In this document: piece by piece, positions 31,034 to 41,934 of the stretch
Position numbering within the stretch: position 1 is the stretch's first letter
Layout of the letters: every line of letters starts with the position of its first letter
Source of the DNA: Zygnema circumcarinatum
Lineage: Eukaryota > Streptophyta > Zygnematophyceae > Zygnematales > Zygnemataceae
Direction: 5' to 3'
Length of the DNA: 42,028 nucleotides
NCBI GenBank assembly: GCA_037447605.1
Contig: CM074804.1
Location: forward strand, 2,958,090-3,000,117
Program-made: the position numbers and the translations under genes
The notes under the pieces: generated by a model
Databases searched by the model: none
What the model was told of the DNA's origin: nothing
The model's input: only the letters and a program-made list of their open reading frames with translations

Positions 31034-32099
31034 CAACCTGCGATCAAGTGACATATCCATATTGAACCTCTCATTTCTAAGCAGACGGAACTCTGCCCTT
31101 TCATTGTTGAGCCAGGGCGTAGGCTCCTTTCTCCCTCTATATCCTTTTTATCTCTCTATTTCTCTCTCCTTTCTTTCTTTATGGACCCCTACCACCCTGG
31201 AAAAGCAAGTACGGCTGTTTCGTAGGATTGGGTGTTCGGTGGTTCTGAAATTTACGTTTCCCTTCATGGCAGTCCACAAATAGAGCAGATGAAGCTGAAA
31301 CACCCTAACTGGATACTGTTGGTACCGAGGATTCTCTTTCTATCAAAAAAAAGCTTTAGGGCGTTTCTAGGACCTGTTTCAGTGGAGACGCTCATTTAGT
31401 GGCCGGCCTCTCTAAACTAATAATCATATAGAGGGGTTCTATTTTTTGGAACGATTCAGACCACACTGCATTCCAAAACAAGGTCTTCCAGGACACCCCC
31501 GATAATGTCATTGCTTGATATTTGGACAACCTTGATAATGTTGGAAAGATCCAAGGTTTGGGGCGACAAAATTCGCAACAATTGAAAACTCGAAGGGATG
31601 TTTTGCTCACATTGGCTTGCCAATGCTCGGTGTGAGTGACAGGGTGGCAGCGCTCCATAAAGTTGGCATCATATCGACTAAAACAAACAAAAAAGCAAAA
31701 GCAACCAATCACGACACGTCATGTTTCAGCCTTAAAGCTAAGAGACATTGACACGATGACCATCCTTCCCTACTCTCATGCGCCGACTACTTATCCTGCA
31801 CTTTACGATGGAATGTACGGAAACTGGAGCCCAAAAAGGGCCCAACTCTGAGCAGGACTGCAGTTCAGCACGCTCTTCAGGAGCGCAACGCGCAATGTGA
31901 ATGCGTAAACACACATTGTTCCTCGTCTCCTACCTTGATTTCATCAACAATGTAAAGATCATAATACCTTTTTGGCTGTAATCATTGTGCATGCCATCGC
32001 TCACAACGCTTACACGTGCGAACACACATGAACTGATACAAACACACCCACGTGCAATACTGACCCGTGTACAACACCACTTCATGGATGCGCGTTGGC

Positions 32100-32146
32100 A
32101 TGCGGTGGCCATGCGGTGGCCATGTGGTCGCGGCCATGCGGTGGTC
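32100..32146. repeat. Imperfect 11-bp repeat (ATGCGGTGGCC)n
   Basis: Four imperfect copies of ATGCGGTGGCC, the third expanded with CGCGG, in GC-rich DNA upstream of the S41 genes. Confidence 0.7.
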
Positions 32147-32272
32147 GACAAAGGCAGGCAACCCAGAATGCATCCCAGAAAGCTCGCGTTGCTATGGCAC
32201 AATCCCGTTCGCAGTTCCGCGGGTCCCCACCCGCTGGCCGCCCAAACTGGCAGCTGTCTTCCATGGCCGGCA

Positions 32273-32330
32273 GTTGACCAACCGGTCGGCGGCCGTTGAC
32301 CGACCGGCCGGCCGTCGTTGACCGGCAGTC
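32273..32330. repeat. 22-bp tandem repeat, 2.5 copies, CCGG-rich
   Basis: Units start GTTGACC at 32273, 32295 and 32317. Each contains CCGGTCGGC or CCGGCCGGC palindromic segments. Confidence 0.75.
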
Positions 32331-32636
32331 AAGCGCCGGCCCGCGTCCGCCGCTTCTCAGAACCGCCAAGACCGTGCCGACTGCTGCGGCCTTCGCCGAA
32401 GATTCCGCGCCGCCATTTTGCAGGTCAACAAATTACGGCCAACCGCGTCCCGTCAAGTCTACGTGGCGCGATCTGCGCCGTCCGTAGCCGCTGCGGGCGA
32501 TGCCATCCGCCAATCGCCGCGCAGGGACCACCCACACGTGCAAGCATGTCTGTCGCTTTGTGTGACGTGGCTCAAAACCTTCCAAGGAACAATATCCAGA
32601 CAAGATTCGGAGCTGTTAAGGTCCGCCGCCTCCCTA

Positions 32637-32764
32637 CCTCCCTCCAGTCCTCCCTCCCCCCCTCCATAGCGCTCGTGGGCGCCCTCCCGCAAGTGTCCCC
32701 CTCTCCCTCTGTCAATCTCTCTCTCTCGCGCGCTCCCTCCCTCCCTTCCTCCGCCCTCGCAGAG
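32637..32764 (+). promoter_or_regulatory. Pyrimidine-rich 5' flank of S41 copy 1
   Basis: CT-rich segment (CTCCCTCC and CTCTCTCTC blocks) running up to GCAGAGATG at the start codon. The same kind of segment precedes S41 copy 2 (37795-37875). It resembles the plant Y-patch core promoter element and a CT-rich leader. No TATA box is visible. Confidence 0.4.
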
Positions 32765-35700
32765 ATGACGGCCATGGCGGCCGCTCTGCTCCTCCTGCTC
32801 GCTCTTTCCGCACACGTGGCAGCCGCGGCGAGTCCCTGCGCCGCGCTCAGCTCAACGCTGAGCGGCCAATCGCTGCCCACCGCCAAGGAGACCCGCGCGT
32901 GCCTCGCCACCATTCCGTACAACAAGGCGCGCTCGGACGCCATCGTCGACACTGTGGCGAAGACCTTCGCGCTGTGGCCGTACCTCGAGATCGCCGTAAA
33001 GTCACCCACGCCGGAGCTGCCCTCCAAAGTTGACATTATCGCGGGGCTGAAGAAGATCAAGGCGACCAAATACGAGAGCGACTACGCGTTCAACAAGGCG
33101 GTGCGCGACCTCACCCAGAAGCCCCACGACGGGCACACGCAGTACTTCCCGGCCTGCTACGGCCTGCTCGTCGGGCTGCACGCCCTGCCGCTGGTGGCGT
33201 ACACGGAGAACAACAAGACCGTTGTGAAGGTGGCTGATGTTACAGGTACGAGACTCAAATTTTTGCTGCAATTTCTTGTATAATTCTAGAAGAACAGGTT
33301 CAATGTGTGACTGCTAGGTCCAATATGCGCTAGATGCAACAGGTGACTGCTGGATTCAATTTGTGACTTTTCCCAGCGATCTCCATTCTCCTGTGCAGGG
33401 GGTGGTCTGTTTGGGTTTGTGGGCGATGAGACGCTCAGAATCGCGGGAGTCGATCGGAACTTGTACTTGGGAGCGGCCGTGTCCGCCATCAACAACGTCT
33501 CCGCCTTGGATTACCTTTCGAATTTGGGAAAGAAGATTGGAATCTACAGAGACAACGGAGCCAACTTCAATGCTCTTTTTGTGCGTCCGAGCAGCTCTGG
33601 CGCTTACATTGGAGATTTCGCGTTGCGGTACGGCGGCGTGGAGGAGGACTCCGTCACGTTCACGCTCACACGGTGCGTTTTTTTGCGGTGTTCGCTTGTG
33701 ACCGTTGAAGCAGGCGTTTAGGCTTGCGCTGTTATCCAGCTCTGTTTTTCGTGTTGGAGAAATGATGTCATTCGTTGGTAACATGTGAGGGAACGCCTGC
33801 ACTCGCATGACAGGGTAGGAAAATCAAAGAAGGAGACGGTTACAGTTCCGTGGTTGATTTACAGCCTCTTAGCATCTCGTTCATTCACAACGGGGGCTCA
33901 ATTCTTTGAATATTTTTGTCAAGCCGGAACAACTCGCAAAGCAAGCATGAAAAAGGCGGCATTTCTTAAGAGGGAGCTCCCTGTCAAGCCTTTGCTCATT
34001 GAGGGAGTGAGTTTGGAGAACACTCGTGTTGCCAAGGCTGCCGGGAAACCCACTCAATTGGTTTATGGGGATGTAGAGGTGAGCGAACTGTCCATCTGTC
34101 TCATGAAAGCAAATGTTTGATCAAAGGAGTTAGAGTTCTCAAGAGCTCTTACTCACCAAGTTACAAGATCTAGAGCTAGGAATACACACCCGACCTTGTT
34201 TGCTGGGAAGTGAGAAATGTTCGGTTAATCGTAGAATCGATTTCAATTAGGGCTGAACAAGCTCCAATCTAAATTCTTTTGCAAAAAACGGAAAACATGA
34301 CCTTTCGTGTAGATTTTCCTCCTTTCGCATTCACAAGAGGAGCATGTATAGTTCAAGGAATTGAAGGGCATGAATTGGACGGATCAGCACAGGACGATGT
34401 AATGTCTGTGGGTCTGTAATGGGTCTGTGTGTGGGTCTGTCTGTCTGTCTGTAATAACCATCGTCTGTGGTTTGGGCTTCACTTCCAGACTTGGCTCCTG
34501 GCGGATGGGAAAACTGGAGTCTTCCTTGTCCCGAGCTTTGACGCAGAGCCATCTTCTTGGACTGCCGCACTCGGAGACGGCGTTCTTGCCTTAAAGTACG
34601 AGCGTCTATCCTCTCCCTGTGGCAAACATGCAAACAATGATATCACCAGGAGAGTACAGGGAAATGCATGCCCCTGGGAGGGAAGACCAAGGAGGCCAAT
34701 AGCATCTCGTTTCTTCTTGAAAGTCGACTTACCATACTGATTATGTTTGCGTCGAATTGCAATTCTTTTTACAAATGCTTATTCTTGCAGCATGCGACAA
34801 GTGTTCTTTTCCATTGGGACGTTATGCAACTCACCAGTTGCCTGCTCTCGATCAATATGCCTTGAATTTTCTTTCTCATTCAACTCCGTTCATCTCGAGT
34901 CTTCGAATCATTGCCTCTCTCAAAATTTTGAAAGTCTTTCTTCTTAGCAGGCCCACTTTCTTGTCTTAACATATTGATGGTGGTGCACTGCCATCAAAGG
35001 ACTGCATCTTTCTCGTCCCATGTAAAGAGCATCTTCGCCCATTGAGGTCCGATTCACCAAAACATCCAAAAGCGTGGTTTCTGTGATGCAGGAAATTAGG
35101 TATCAAGCGCGTCATAATTGATTTCCAGGACAACGGCGGCGGTTATAATATTCTTGAAGACAGATTCGTGGAGACATTCTTCCCGTCTCTTAAGAATGAA
35201 GTCTATGACACCCGGCTCCGAGCTCCCAGCCTCGCCCAGGAACTTGTGAAGCTTGTAGACAAGAGTAAAAACACAGGTTCTCTCTATTATTGGAGTAACT
35301 ATTCGAACTCAACAAATAAGCCGTTCACATCAATTTCTGGCTTTTTCTTCCCAGTCGTCACAACAACGTTTAACCGCCGCGAAGGAAACTACTCAAGTCT
35401 TGTTCGACTCTATGAGCCCTATTCTTTTGGACCACTTCCTAGCAAAACAGCACCATTCAAAGCAAATAACATCCTTATTCTCACCAATGGTGCATGCTTC
35501 TCGGCTTGTGGAGATACGGCATCTAGACTGGAGGTATGTTTTTCATTCCACTGCCTTCCCATGAACTTGCGAGTGTTGCCGGACACGCATGTGCAGTGCA
35601 TCGCCTGTAGCATTCAGATGGTAGAATGGCTCACTCCGTCTCCTAACCTTCGAGTGCTGCTTCCAATGGGAGGATAATGGCGCGTGCTTGAAGTAAATAT

Positions 35701-36235
35701 CGCACCAAGTCTTGAGGATATCCCATTGCTATCTCTTTGTTCCTTTTCTCCGTACGTAGTCCATCGAGTGTGTAGAATCTTAATTACGTGAATATAGGTG
35801 AACAGTTGTTAGGCTGCACGAGTGATAGCGAGGAAACTCAATGCATGCTCGCATGCGCGGACATATCTACGCCCATAAATCATGGATCTTTGCATGTATG
35901 TGCAGGAGCTGGCTAATGTGCGAACTATCGCTATTGGGGGCTTCCAAGGAAAAGCAATGGCCCATGGCGACGGGGTTGTTGGTAATGCCTATTCCTTGTC
36001 GAGCCTTCTCCAATATGATATACCTACCGCCAGTTCTCAAAAGCCGAAGGGTGCACCAGCGCCGCTCCCAATAAACGGGGATCTTTATTTCCCTATCTTA
36101 TCGGCATATATGAAAAAGAACTCCTCTGTACCTGGAGACTACGTATTCCGACCGGCAAAGTATCGACTCCAGTTTTCCGCTTCAACTGTTCTTGATAAGG
36201 TAGCGCAGTGGGAGGCAGCTGCCAAATTTTTTTGA
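32765..36235 (+). CDS. Secreted S41-family (CPAF-like) serine peptidase, tandem copy 1
   Basis: Exons 32765-33245, 33399-33672, 33814-34078, 34489-34595, 35092-35533, 35906-36235 give 632 residues in phase. An N-terminal signal peptide (MTAMAAALLLLLALSAHVAAA) is followed by SPCA. KPHDGH (119-124) matches the catalytic-His motif (HDGH) of CPAF-like peptidases. IIDFQDNGGG (384-393) is the S41 core strand and Gly loop. ILTNGACFSACGD contains the predicted nucleophile Ser513. The overall layout (PCA...CL..IPYN...YESDYAFN...HDGH...IDFQDNGGG...NGxCxSxC) is that of fungal and oomycete S41 proteins of the CPAF-like group. Several Cys suggest disulfides. The substrate is unknown. Copy 2 follows 1.7 kb downstream in the same orientation. 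Confidence 0.88.
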
Positions 36236-37794
36236 TGACATAAGAAGCACGTCTTCGGCCTTGATTTTTCTTTCAGCAAGGGTTATGACGCGAAGGGCCG
36301 TAAACGGGATGAAGGCGAGGCTTACTTTCTCGCCCTCCGGCTGTTTTGTGTAGCGTACATTATGTTTCATATTATGATGTTGACCCTGGCATTTGAATGG
36401 GAAAGATTTATCTTTAAGTTCGTTGTCTCTGGTCTTGTTTGTTCTAATTATCTCTTAAATGGCTTACCATCTGTTATAACAGAGGTATTGCGTGTGACAT
36501 GTCAGCAGCTTAAACTGGAGTACTTGAAAAAGGTTCGGAATTTCGTTTGGAGCATGTCACAACCTTAACCACAATCAACATTCGCAAAATGTGACTCTTT
36601 GGCTCCGCCTCGAACCCGCGACCGCACAAAGGAAAAAGCGAAGGCCCAAACGGCGCCGCGTCGTGTAGGCGTCACGGCACGGCCCGCTTCGCGACAGCTC
36701 GAATTGAGGGCCGCGCTCCACTTGCAGTTCGCTTTATTTTTTTTTAATTTCAACATTCGCCAACGATGGCTCGCCACGTGGGTGTAAAATAGCCAAAAGT
36801 GGGGACGTGGCCTGCAACATTGGATCATTTCTAAAAAATAAAAATAAAATTAAAAATGAACGCGCATTTTTCAAGAAACCTGTCCGAAGCTTAGAAGTTG
36901 AGTTGCAAACTTGCCCCCTGCCGTGGCCTCCCGTGCCCGCTCCCAGCTCCCGTCTCTCTCCTCCCTCCCCCTTCGCCCCTTCACCGACTTGACACGTCGA
37001 GCGCTGGTCACCTGAATCGCCATATCTGAGTTATGTATAACCGTGTTCACTCAGTTTCAAAAAATCCTTGTTATTTTAATCCGTGCTCTAAGCTTGTTGA
37101 CCCAAATTGTACCCAGCGACCAGGAGCAGCACAAAGTAGGAAGTCACCCCGAGGCATGCGTAGTGGAAATCACGACACCTAAACGCTTTGCACTTTTGGT
37201 CGGTTGTGATGCTCTTGGAGGTTCCTTGTCGGCAAGCTTCTCGCTCAATTGAGTCTTTGGATGAGTAAACTACATGTTGTGATTGCCAAATGCAAAAGTG
37301 TTCTGATTGATTGGTAAAAAAAATCCAATCTTTAAGAGTTGAAGAGTTTGCACCAATTTCTAAAGCCGTGTTGTTACACCAAGTAGAGTTCATATGCGTA
37401 TGATCACATCGCTATTGTGAGTGCAAATGCAATTTCATGCCACTTTTTTAATCAAAAAAATGCTGCTTTAGGGCTTGCATGGTATTTAAGGTTAAATCAC
37501 TTCAACTAATCTCAGATTCTCCCATAAATAATCTATTTACGATATTTATGGGATATTCCCTATTTGAGGAGGCCTGTCCACGTCATGCGTGTCACGATGA
37601 CGTAAGCTTTTCGAAGACGACAGCGATCTAGCGTCGTTTGGCGGCTCCGAAGGAACGAAAATCCAAACTGCCAACTGCCAACTGTCCAAAGACCCGAACT
37701 GCCAATGAGGAGCTGCCACGGAGGAATCTCGATGACGTCAGCCCGCCGGAAACACAAGGAGTGGAGAGGATGGTCCTGGTCCCGTCGCCGCCTC
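36236..37794. other. Intergenic stretch between the two S41 genes
   Basis: No gene is recognisable. Items seen: a tRNA B-box-like GGGTTCGAGG on the minus strand near 36605-36620, without a foldable tRNA; an 11-bp perfect inverted repeat TCCCATAAATA/TATTTATGGGA at 37520-37530 and 37543-37553; TGACGTCA at 37733-37740 and GATGACGTAAGC near 37597, i.e. ACGT motifs within about 310 bp of the S41 copy 2 start. Confidence 0.45.
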
Positions 37795-37908
37795 TGCGCG
37801 GTCCCTCACTCCCTCCCTCCCTCCGCGGCGCGCCTCCCTCTCGCCCTCCCGCCCTCTCCTCCTCCCTCCCTCTCAGCGTCAGCCCTCTGACCCGTGCGTG
37901 TGGCGGCC
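37795..37908 (+). promoter_or_regulatory. Pyrimidine-rich 5' flank of S41 copy 2
   Basis: CTCCCTCC, CTCGCCCTCC and CCTCCCTCCCTCTC blocks precede GTGTGGCGGCCATGG. Composition and position match the segment before copy 1. The nearest TGACGTCA lies 169 bp upstream of the ATG. Confidence 0.4.
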
Positions 37909-40900
37909 ATGGCGGCTGTGCTGGCCTCCATGCTCGCCCTCCTCTACCTCTCGGTCCACGTGGCAGCCGCAGCGAGTCCCTGCGTCATAGTGAGCGACAA
38001 GCTGAGCGGAGGCCGCCTCCCTAGCGCCAAGGAGACGTACGCGTGCTTCAGGACCATTCCGTACAACAGGACGCGCGCGGACGCCATCGTCGACACTGTG
38101 GCGAAGACCTTCGCGCTGTGGCCGTACCTCGACATCGCCGTAAAGTCACCCACGCCGGAGCTGCCCTCCAAAGTTGACATTATCGCGGGGCTGAAGAAGA
38201 TCAAGGCGACCAAGTACGAGAGCGACTACGCGTTTAACAGGGCGGTCTATGAGCTCATCGCGAGGGCCCATGACGGGCACGCGGGTTACTTGCCGGACTG
38301 CTATTCCCAAATCACCATCATGGGGTTCCCCGTATTCCTGTACAACGAGAAGAGCAAGCCCATCGTGAGGGTGTCTAGTTTGGGTGAGTTGCTTTTTACT
38401 CAGTCCTTTCTCATTTCTTCGGTTTCTTGGTGTGTTGCATTGGAGGTAAGAGAAGTAGTGCCCACGACCACGTTTGTTTTGTGCAGTTGGGAGCTTGCTC
38501 TCAAAGGTGGGAAACGAGACGCTGGACGCCACGGGAATCGACCGAAATTTGTATTCTGAAGCGGTCGTATCTGCAGTCGATGGAGTCCCCATCATGGATT
38601 TCCTCACAAATCTCGCTAAGTCGACGGGATACTACAAGGAACTCGGAGCCAGCTTTAATTCACTTTTTTCAAGGCCCTACAAGTATTCGAATACTTACTT
38701 CATTGGAGGGTTCGCCTATCGCTATTTCGATTTTCAAAAGCCTACCATTTCACTCACGCTCACAAGGTACCGCCACTTTTGCAAAGTGCGCACTGACTAG
38801 TTCGTCACATGCATCACAGCATTCCTCATTCGAAGTGCTTGTTTTTGCCTATTGCTGCAAGTTGCCTTGAGCGTCCGAACTGTCACATCGTATAAAGTCT
38901 TCATTAGTGGGAGTCATGAGTGTTCATGAACTATTTCCGAGGTAATAGAAAGAAACGTGTATGTTTTGGGTTTTCAATGGATTCTGTGACTCCCACCTTC
39001 TAGTTCAAGGTCGAGCCTGGAACTGTTTTAGAGATTGCATCCCCCTCGATCTGTAGGAGGGTCGGTTCTGCCCTACTGTGCGCAGGAAGCAGAAAATCGA
39101 TTCCTATCGGACTCCTTCTGCTCCTTCAGGGGTACTCAATAGGACCCCCTCAGGTTCACATCAAATCTTTACAAAAGCCCCGTTACGTGCATGCCAGGGC
39201 CCTCTAAGAGGAAGCTCAATTCCTCCTAACAGCTGTAGTCCACGAATGTGCTTGTCGTTCCTCGAACTTGTCTTGTTCATTACTTCGTGTCATATATGAA
39301 TGGCAGTGTCTCATGGGCTTTTGCTTGTAAGCCTGTCTGTTGTAAGTCGTTCGCTCCTCGAAAGGTGAAGGGCTGACCCCTGCACACAGGAGCGAGTTGC
39401 GGGGGCCCTTCACAGCTCGCCGGACATGCCTTAACGTTTCTGTTCACACGAGGGCACTGTATGTACCTACTCCCTGTGCCGTAAATGACTATGTTTTGTG
39501 CTCGTGCATGACAGAGAAGGACAGACAGAGAGCGAGACAATCACAGTTCCGTTCTTCACCAGATTTGGTTCGTACAGTTCCCCATTCTCAACCGGAGAGG
39601 AGTATTTTGAGCAGTATTGCAAAGCAGACACGTTGACACTCACCAAAAGTAAGGGCAACAAGGCGGCTTTTCTTCCACAAATGGTGGAGCCTATCGAGGC
39701 AACTTTTTCACCTATTTCAGAAAGACGTGTTGCTAAGTTGAGTGGGACACCCACACAGTTAGTGAGCGACCTCATCGATGTAAGTACACAATTACCCGGT
39801 GAGCAGACCTAGTGAAGTCAAGCATTTTTCTTAAAACAATTTTCATGGAATCCTTTCAAGGAGATGGGAAGTGTTTCGGACACTGCACTTCTAAGCAACA
39901 GTTTGATAGAAAGTCATAGCTTCAAAGTTGCAAATGGCCTCCTCCCGATGGGTGTGGAGGCGAGGGGAGGGAAGACATGGAGGGCGGGAAGGGAGGGAGA
40001 CAAAATGTGACCCGTGGCTTGTTTGGGCTTTCGACTCCAGACATGGCTTCTGCCCGACAACAAGACTGGAGTCATGATTGTGCCTGACTTCGACGTCTCT
40101 CCCAACATTGAGTGGATGGCCGCTGCACGAGCGGGTGTGGACGCTTTGAAGTGAGGCCCTTGCTCTTCACTTAATCGAATGTTAGTTCATGTGCATTGAT
40201 TTTCGTTGATCCCAGCTGTGCTACACTTCTGACTCTATGGGTTTCAATTGCTCTTGTTCCTTTGTTGTTTTAGAATGCAAAGCCTGCTAGTGTAGGCATC
40301 AGTTCTGCCGGAAGGTGATAACGTCGCAGGCTTGATCTATAAGTTTCCTAAGCAGATCTTCGGCATTATAAATTTCTTGTAATTGCTTGAATGTCTTCAC
40401 TTGTTTCAGGAAACTGGGAATCAAGCGGATCATAATTGACCTTCAAGACTGCCCGGGTGGTGACGCTGTTTTGAACGACCAGCTCGTGTATCTCTTCTTT
40501 CCGTTTACTCGGGACAACACTTATGATGCTGAATTTCGGGCAAGCCCCCTTGCTCAGGAGCTTGTAAACGTTGTAGATAAGAAAAACCTGACTACATCAT
40601 TCTTCCATTGGTCGAACTTTCGAAGTACTAAAAATAAGTTATTCACATCCAAATCTGGTTTCTTCTTCCCGGTCGTCACCAAAACTTTCAGCGGTCGGAA
40701 GGGACCGTATTCAAGCCTTGTGAGATATCCCAACATAAAATTTCCGGGTACACCATCTCGAACAGCTCCTCCCCCTTTCAAAGCAAAGGACATCCTTATC
40801 CTCACTAATGGTGCCTGCTACTCGGCTTGTGGAGACTTCACGTACCGATTGGAGGTATGACATCATGCCTCCTATCCACGGTCTACATGCATGTACGGTC

Positions 40901-41389
40901 CATATCTTCAGCACGTCTGTGAAAGCAAGTCTTTGCATGTTTGGAAGAGAAGCATCCATGCATCATGCATTCACGCATGCATGCGTGTGCATATACTCCC
41001 ATCCTCAACCTCCGCTCTCTGCCCCTCCCTGTTGCGCTGTCCTTTTCGTGCAGGAGCTGGCCAAAGTCCGGACGGTGGCTCTGGGAGGCTTTGCGGGGAG
41101 GGCCATGGCCTATGGCGGCGGCGTGGTGGGCGAGTCGAGCGCGCTGTCGTACTTCCTCGCGGAGGACCTTCCGCCGCGCGGCGGCAGCGCGGCCCTGCGG
41201 CGGCTCGCGCCGAGGCCGCTGCCCGTCCGCGGGGACGTGTACTTCACCAGCCTGCAGGCGTATACCAAGTCCAACACGTCCGTCCCGGCGGAGTTCGTGT
41301 TCCGGCCGGCGAAGTACCGCCTCCAGTTCACCGCCGCGACCGTTCTGGACAAGGCGGCGCAGTGGGAGGCCGTCACGAAGCTCTTTTAG
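37909..41389 (+). CDS. Secreted S41-family (CPAF-like) serine peptidase, tandem copy 2
   Basis: Exons 37909-38383, 38487-38766, 39515-39779, 40041-40150, 40410-40854, 41054-41389 give 636 residues in phase, with intron positions equivalent to copy 1. The start is the first ATG (GGCGGCCATGGCGG). The signal peptide is MAAVLASMLALLYLSVHVAAA. HDGH is at 121-124. The S41 strand reads IIDLQDCPGGD, replacing the QDNGGG of copy 1. The predicted nucleophile is Ser515 in LTNGACYSACGD. Exon 1 is near-identical in DNA to copy 1 over about 155 bp, while exon 2 and later exons are clearly diverged. The last exon is much more GC-rich (GCGGCGGC, GCGCGGCGG) than its counterpart in copy 1. Intron 3 (38767-39514) is the longest. 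Substrate unknown. Confidence 0.88.
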
Positions 41390-41772
41390 GGGTCAGGATT
41401 TAGGGTTCAGGTCTGGCGCATTCATCGCAAGGGCCATGTCCTGGTTCTTATTTATGCGACAGAGATTCGTGTTGTTGTTGTTGTGTTCTTTTTACTTTAC
41501 GGGATGTGTGGCTTTAGGCAATGGCACGTATCTATGTTTTTCAGGTAAACAGGCCGCACATGGGAGATAGCCAGAGTTCAGGTAAAGGGAGTGGAGGGTG
41601 TTAGGGCTGAGGGCACGATGTGGCCATGCACAGAATGTGTGCAGCCTTTCCCAGAGAAAGTAGCATAACTTATTGTTTAATACTTAAAACAATGTTTCTC
41701 ACTCCGAGCTTGAAGTACTTACATTACGTCTACAGTGCTCTGTCTCATGCCTTTAGAAACCTTTGGAATCTT
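41390..41772. other. 3' UTRs of the convergent S41 copy 2 and LHC genes
   Basis: The S41 stop is followed by a telomere-like AGGATTTAGGGTTCAGG and a GTTGTTGTTGTTG run near 41470. No gene is seen in this 383-bp spacer. Confidence 0.5.
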
Positions 41773-41934
41773 TCAAGGAGCCCCACCCTGCAAGTAGGCC
41801 AATAGGTTCTCATGCATCGGGTCGCTACAAAAGTCAGCCAAGTTTTCTATGGGGCCCTTTCCAGTCACCACAGCCTGCCCGGAAAATCCCAGCCATGCCA
41901 CCATGGCTAGGCGCGCATGCTTGATCTCCTTCAC
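41773..41934 (-). CDS. Chlorophyll a/b-binding (LHC) protein, last exon only
   Basis: Minus-strand exon of 54 codons including the stop. It is preceded by an AG acceptor (GTGTGCAG) and starts in phase 0; the rest of the gene lies beyond the right edge. It encodes the third LHC membrane helix, with the chlorophyll-ligand motif EIKHARLAM (E..H.R.AM), then [19 protein letters not shown] and SDP..ENLLAYL, as in green-lineage LHC proteins (GKGP.ENL...SDP..N.L). It acts in the thylakoid as a light-harvesting antenna. His replaces the Asn usual in LHCII at this ligand position, as in CP29-type proteins, but the C-terminus is closer to other LHC classes, so the subfamily is undecided. The upstream intron (41935-42028) is CT-rich on the coding strand. 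Confidence 0.88.
   Translation of the reverse strand: MKEIKHARLAMVAWLGFSGQAVVTGKGPIENLADFCSDPMHENLLAYLQGGAP

Larger units (their letters stand above)
31034..32636. other. Intergenic stretch between HAD and S41 copy 1
   Basis: The first part is probably HAD 3' UTR. No protein family is recognisable on either strand. From about 32090 the DNA becomes GC-rich and carries two small tandem repeats. A TGACGTGG motif near 32560 and GCCACGTG-like cores suggest that the S41 promoter starts near there. Confidence 0.45.

Noticed and set aside
32318-32764. N-terminal extension of the S41 copy 1 reading frame to 32318
   Set aside because: The upstream part is Pro/Arg/Ser-rich CT-tract translation. The ATG at 32765 directly precedes a clear signal peptide and matches the start of copy 2.
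36590-36740. Possible tRNA gene (GGGTTCGAGG on the minus strand)
   Set aside because: The T-stem mispairs and no D-arm, anticodon arm or acceptor stem can be drawn. At best it is a decayed SINE.
40891-41570. Two long alternative frames over the last S41 exon
   Set aside because: They are GC-rich shadow frames of the exon 41054-41389, whose own frame carries the conserved C-terminus.
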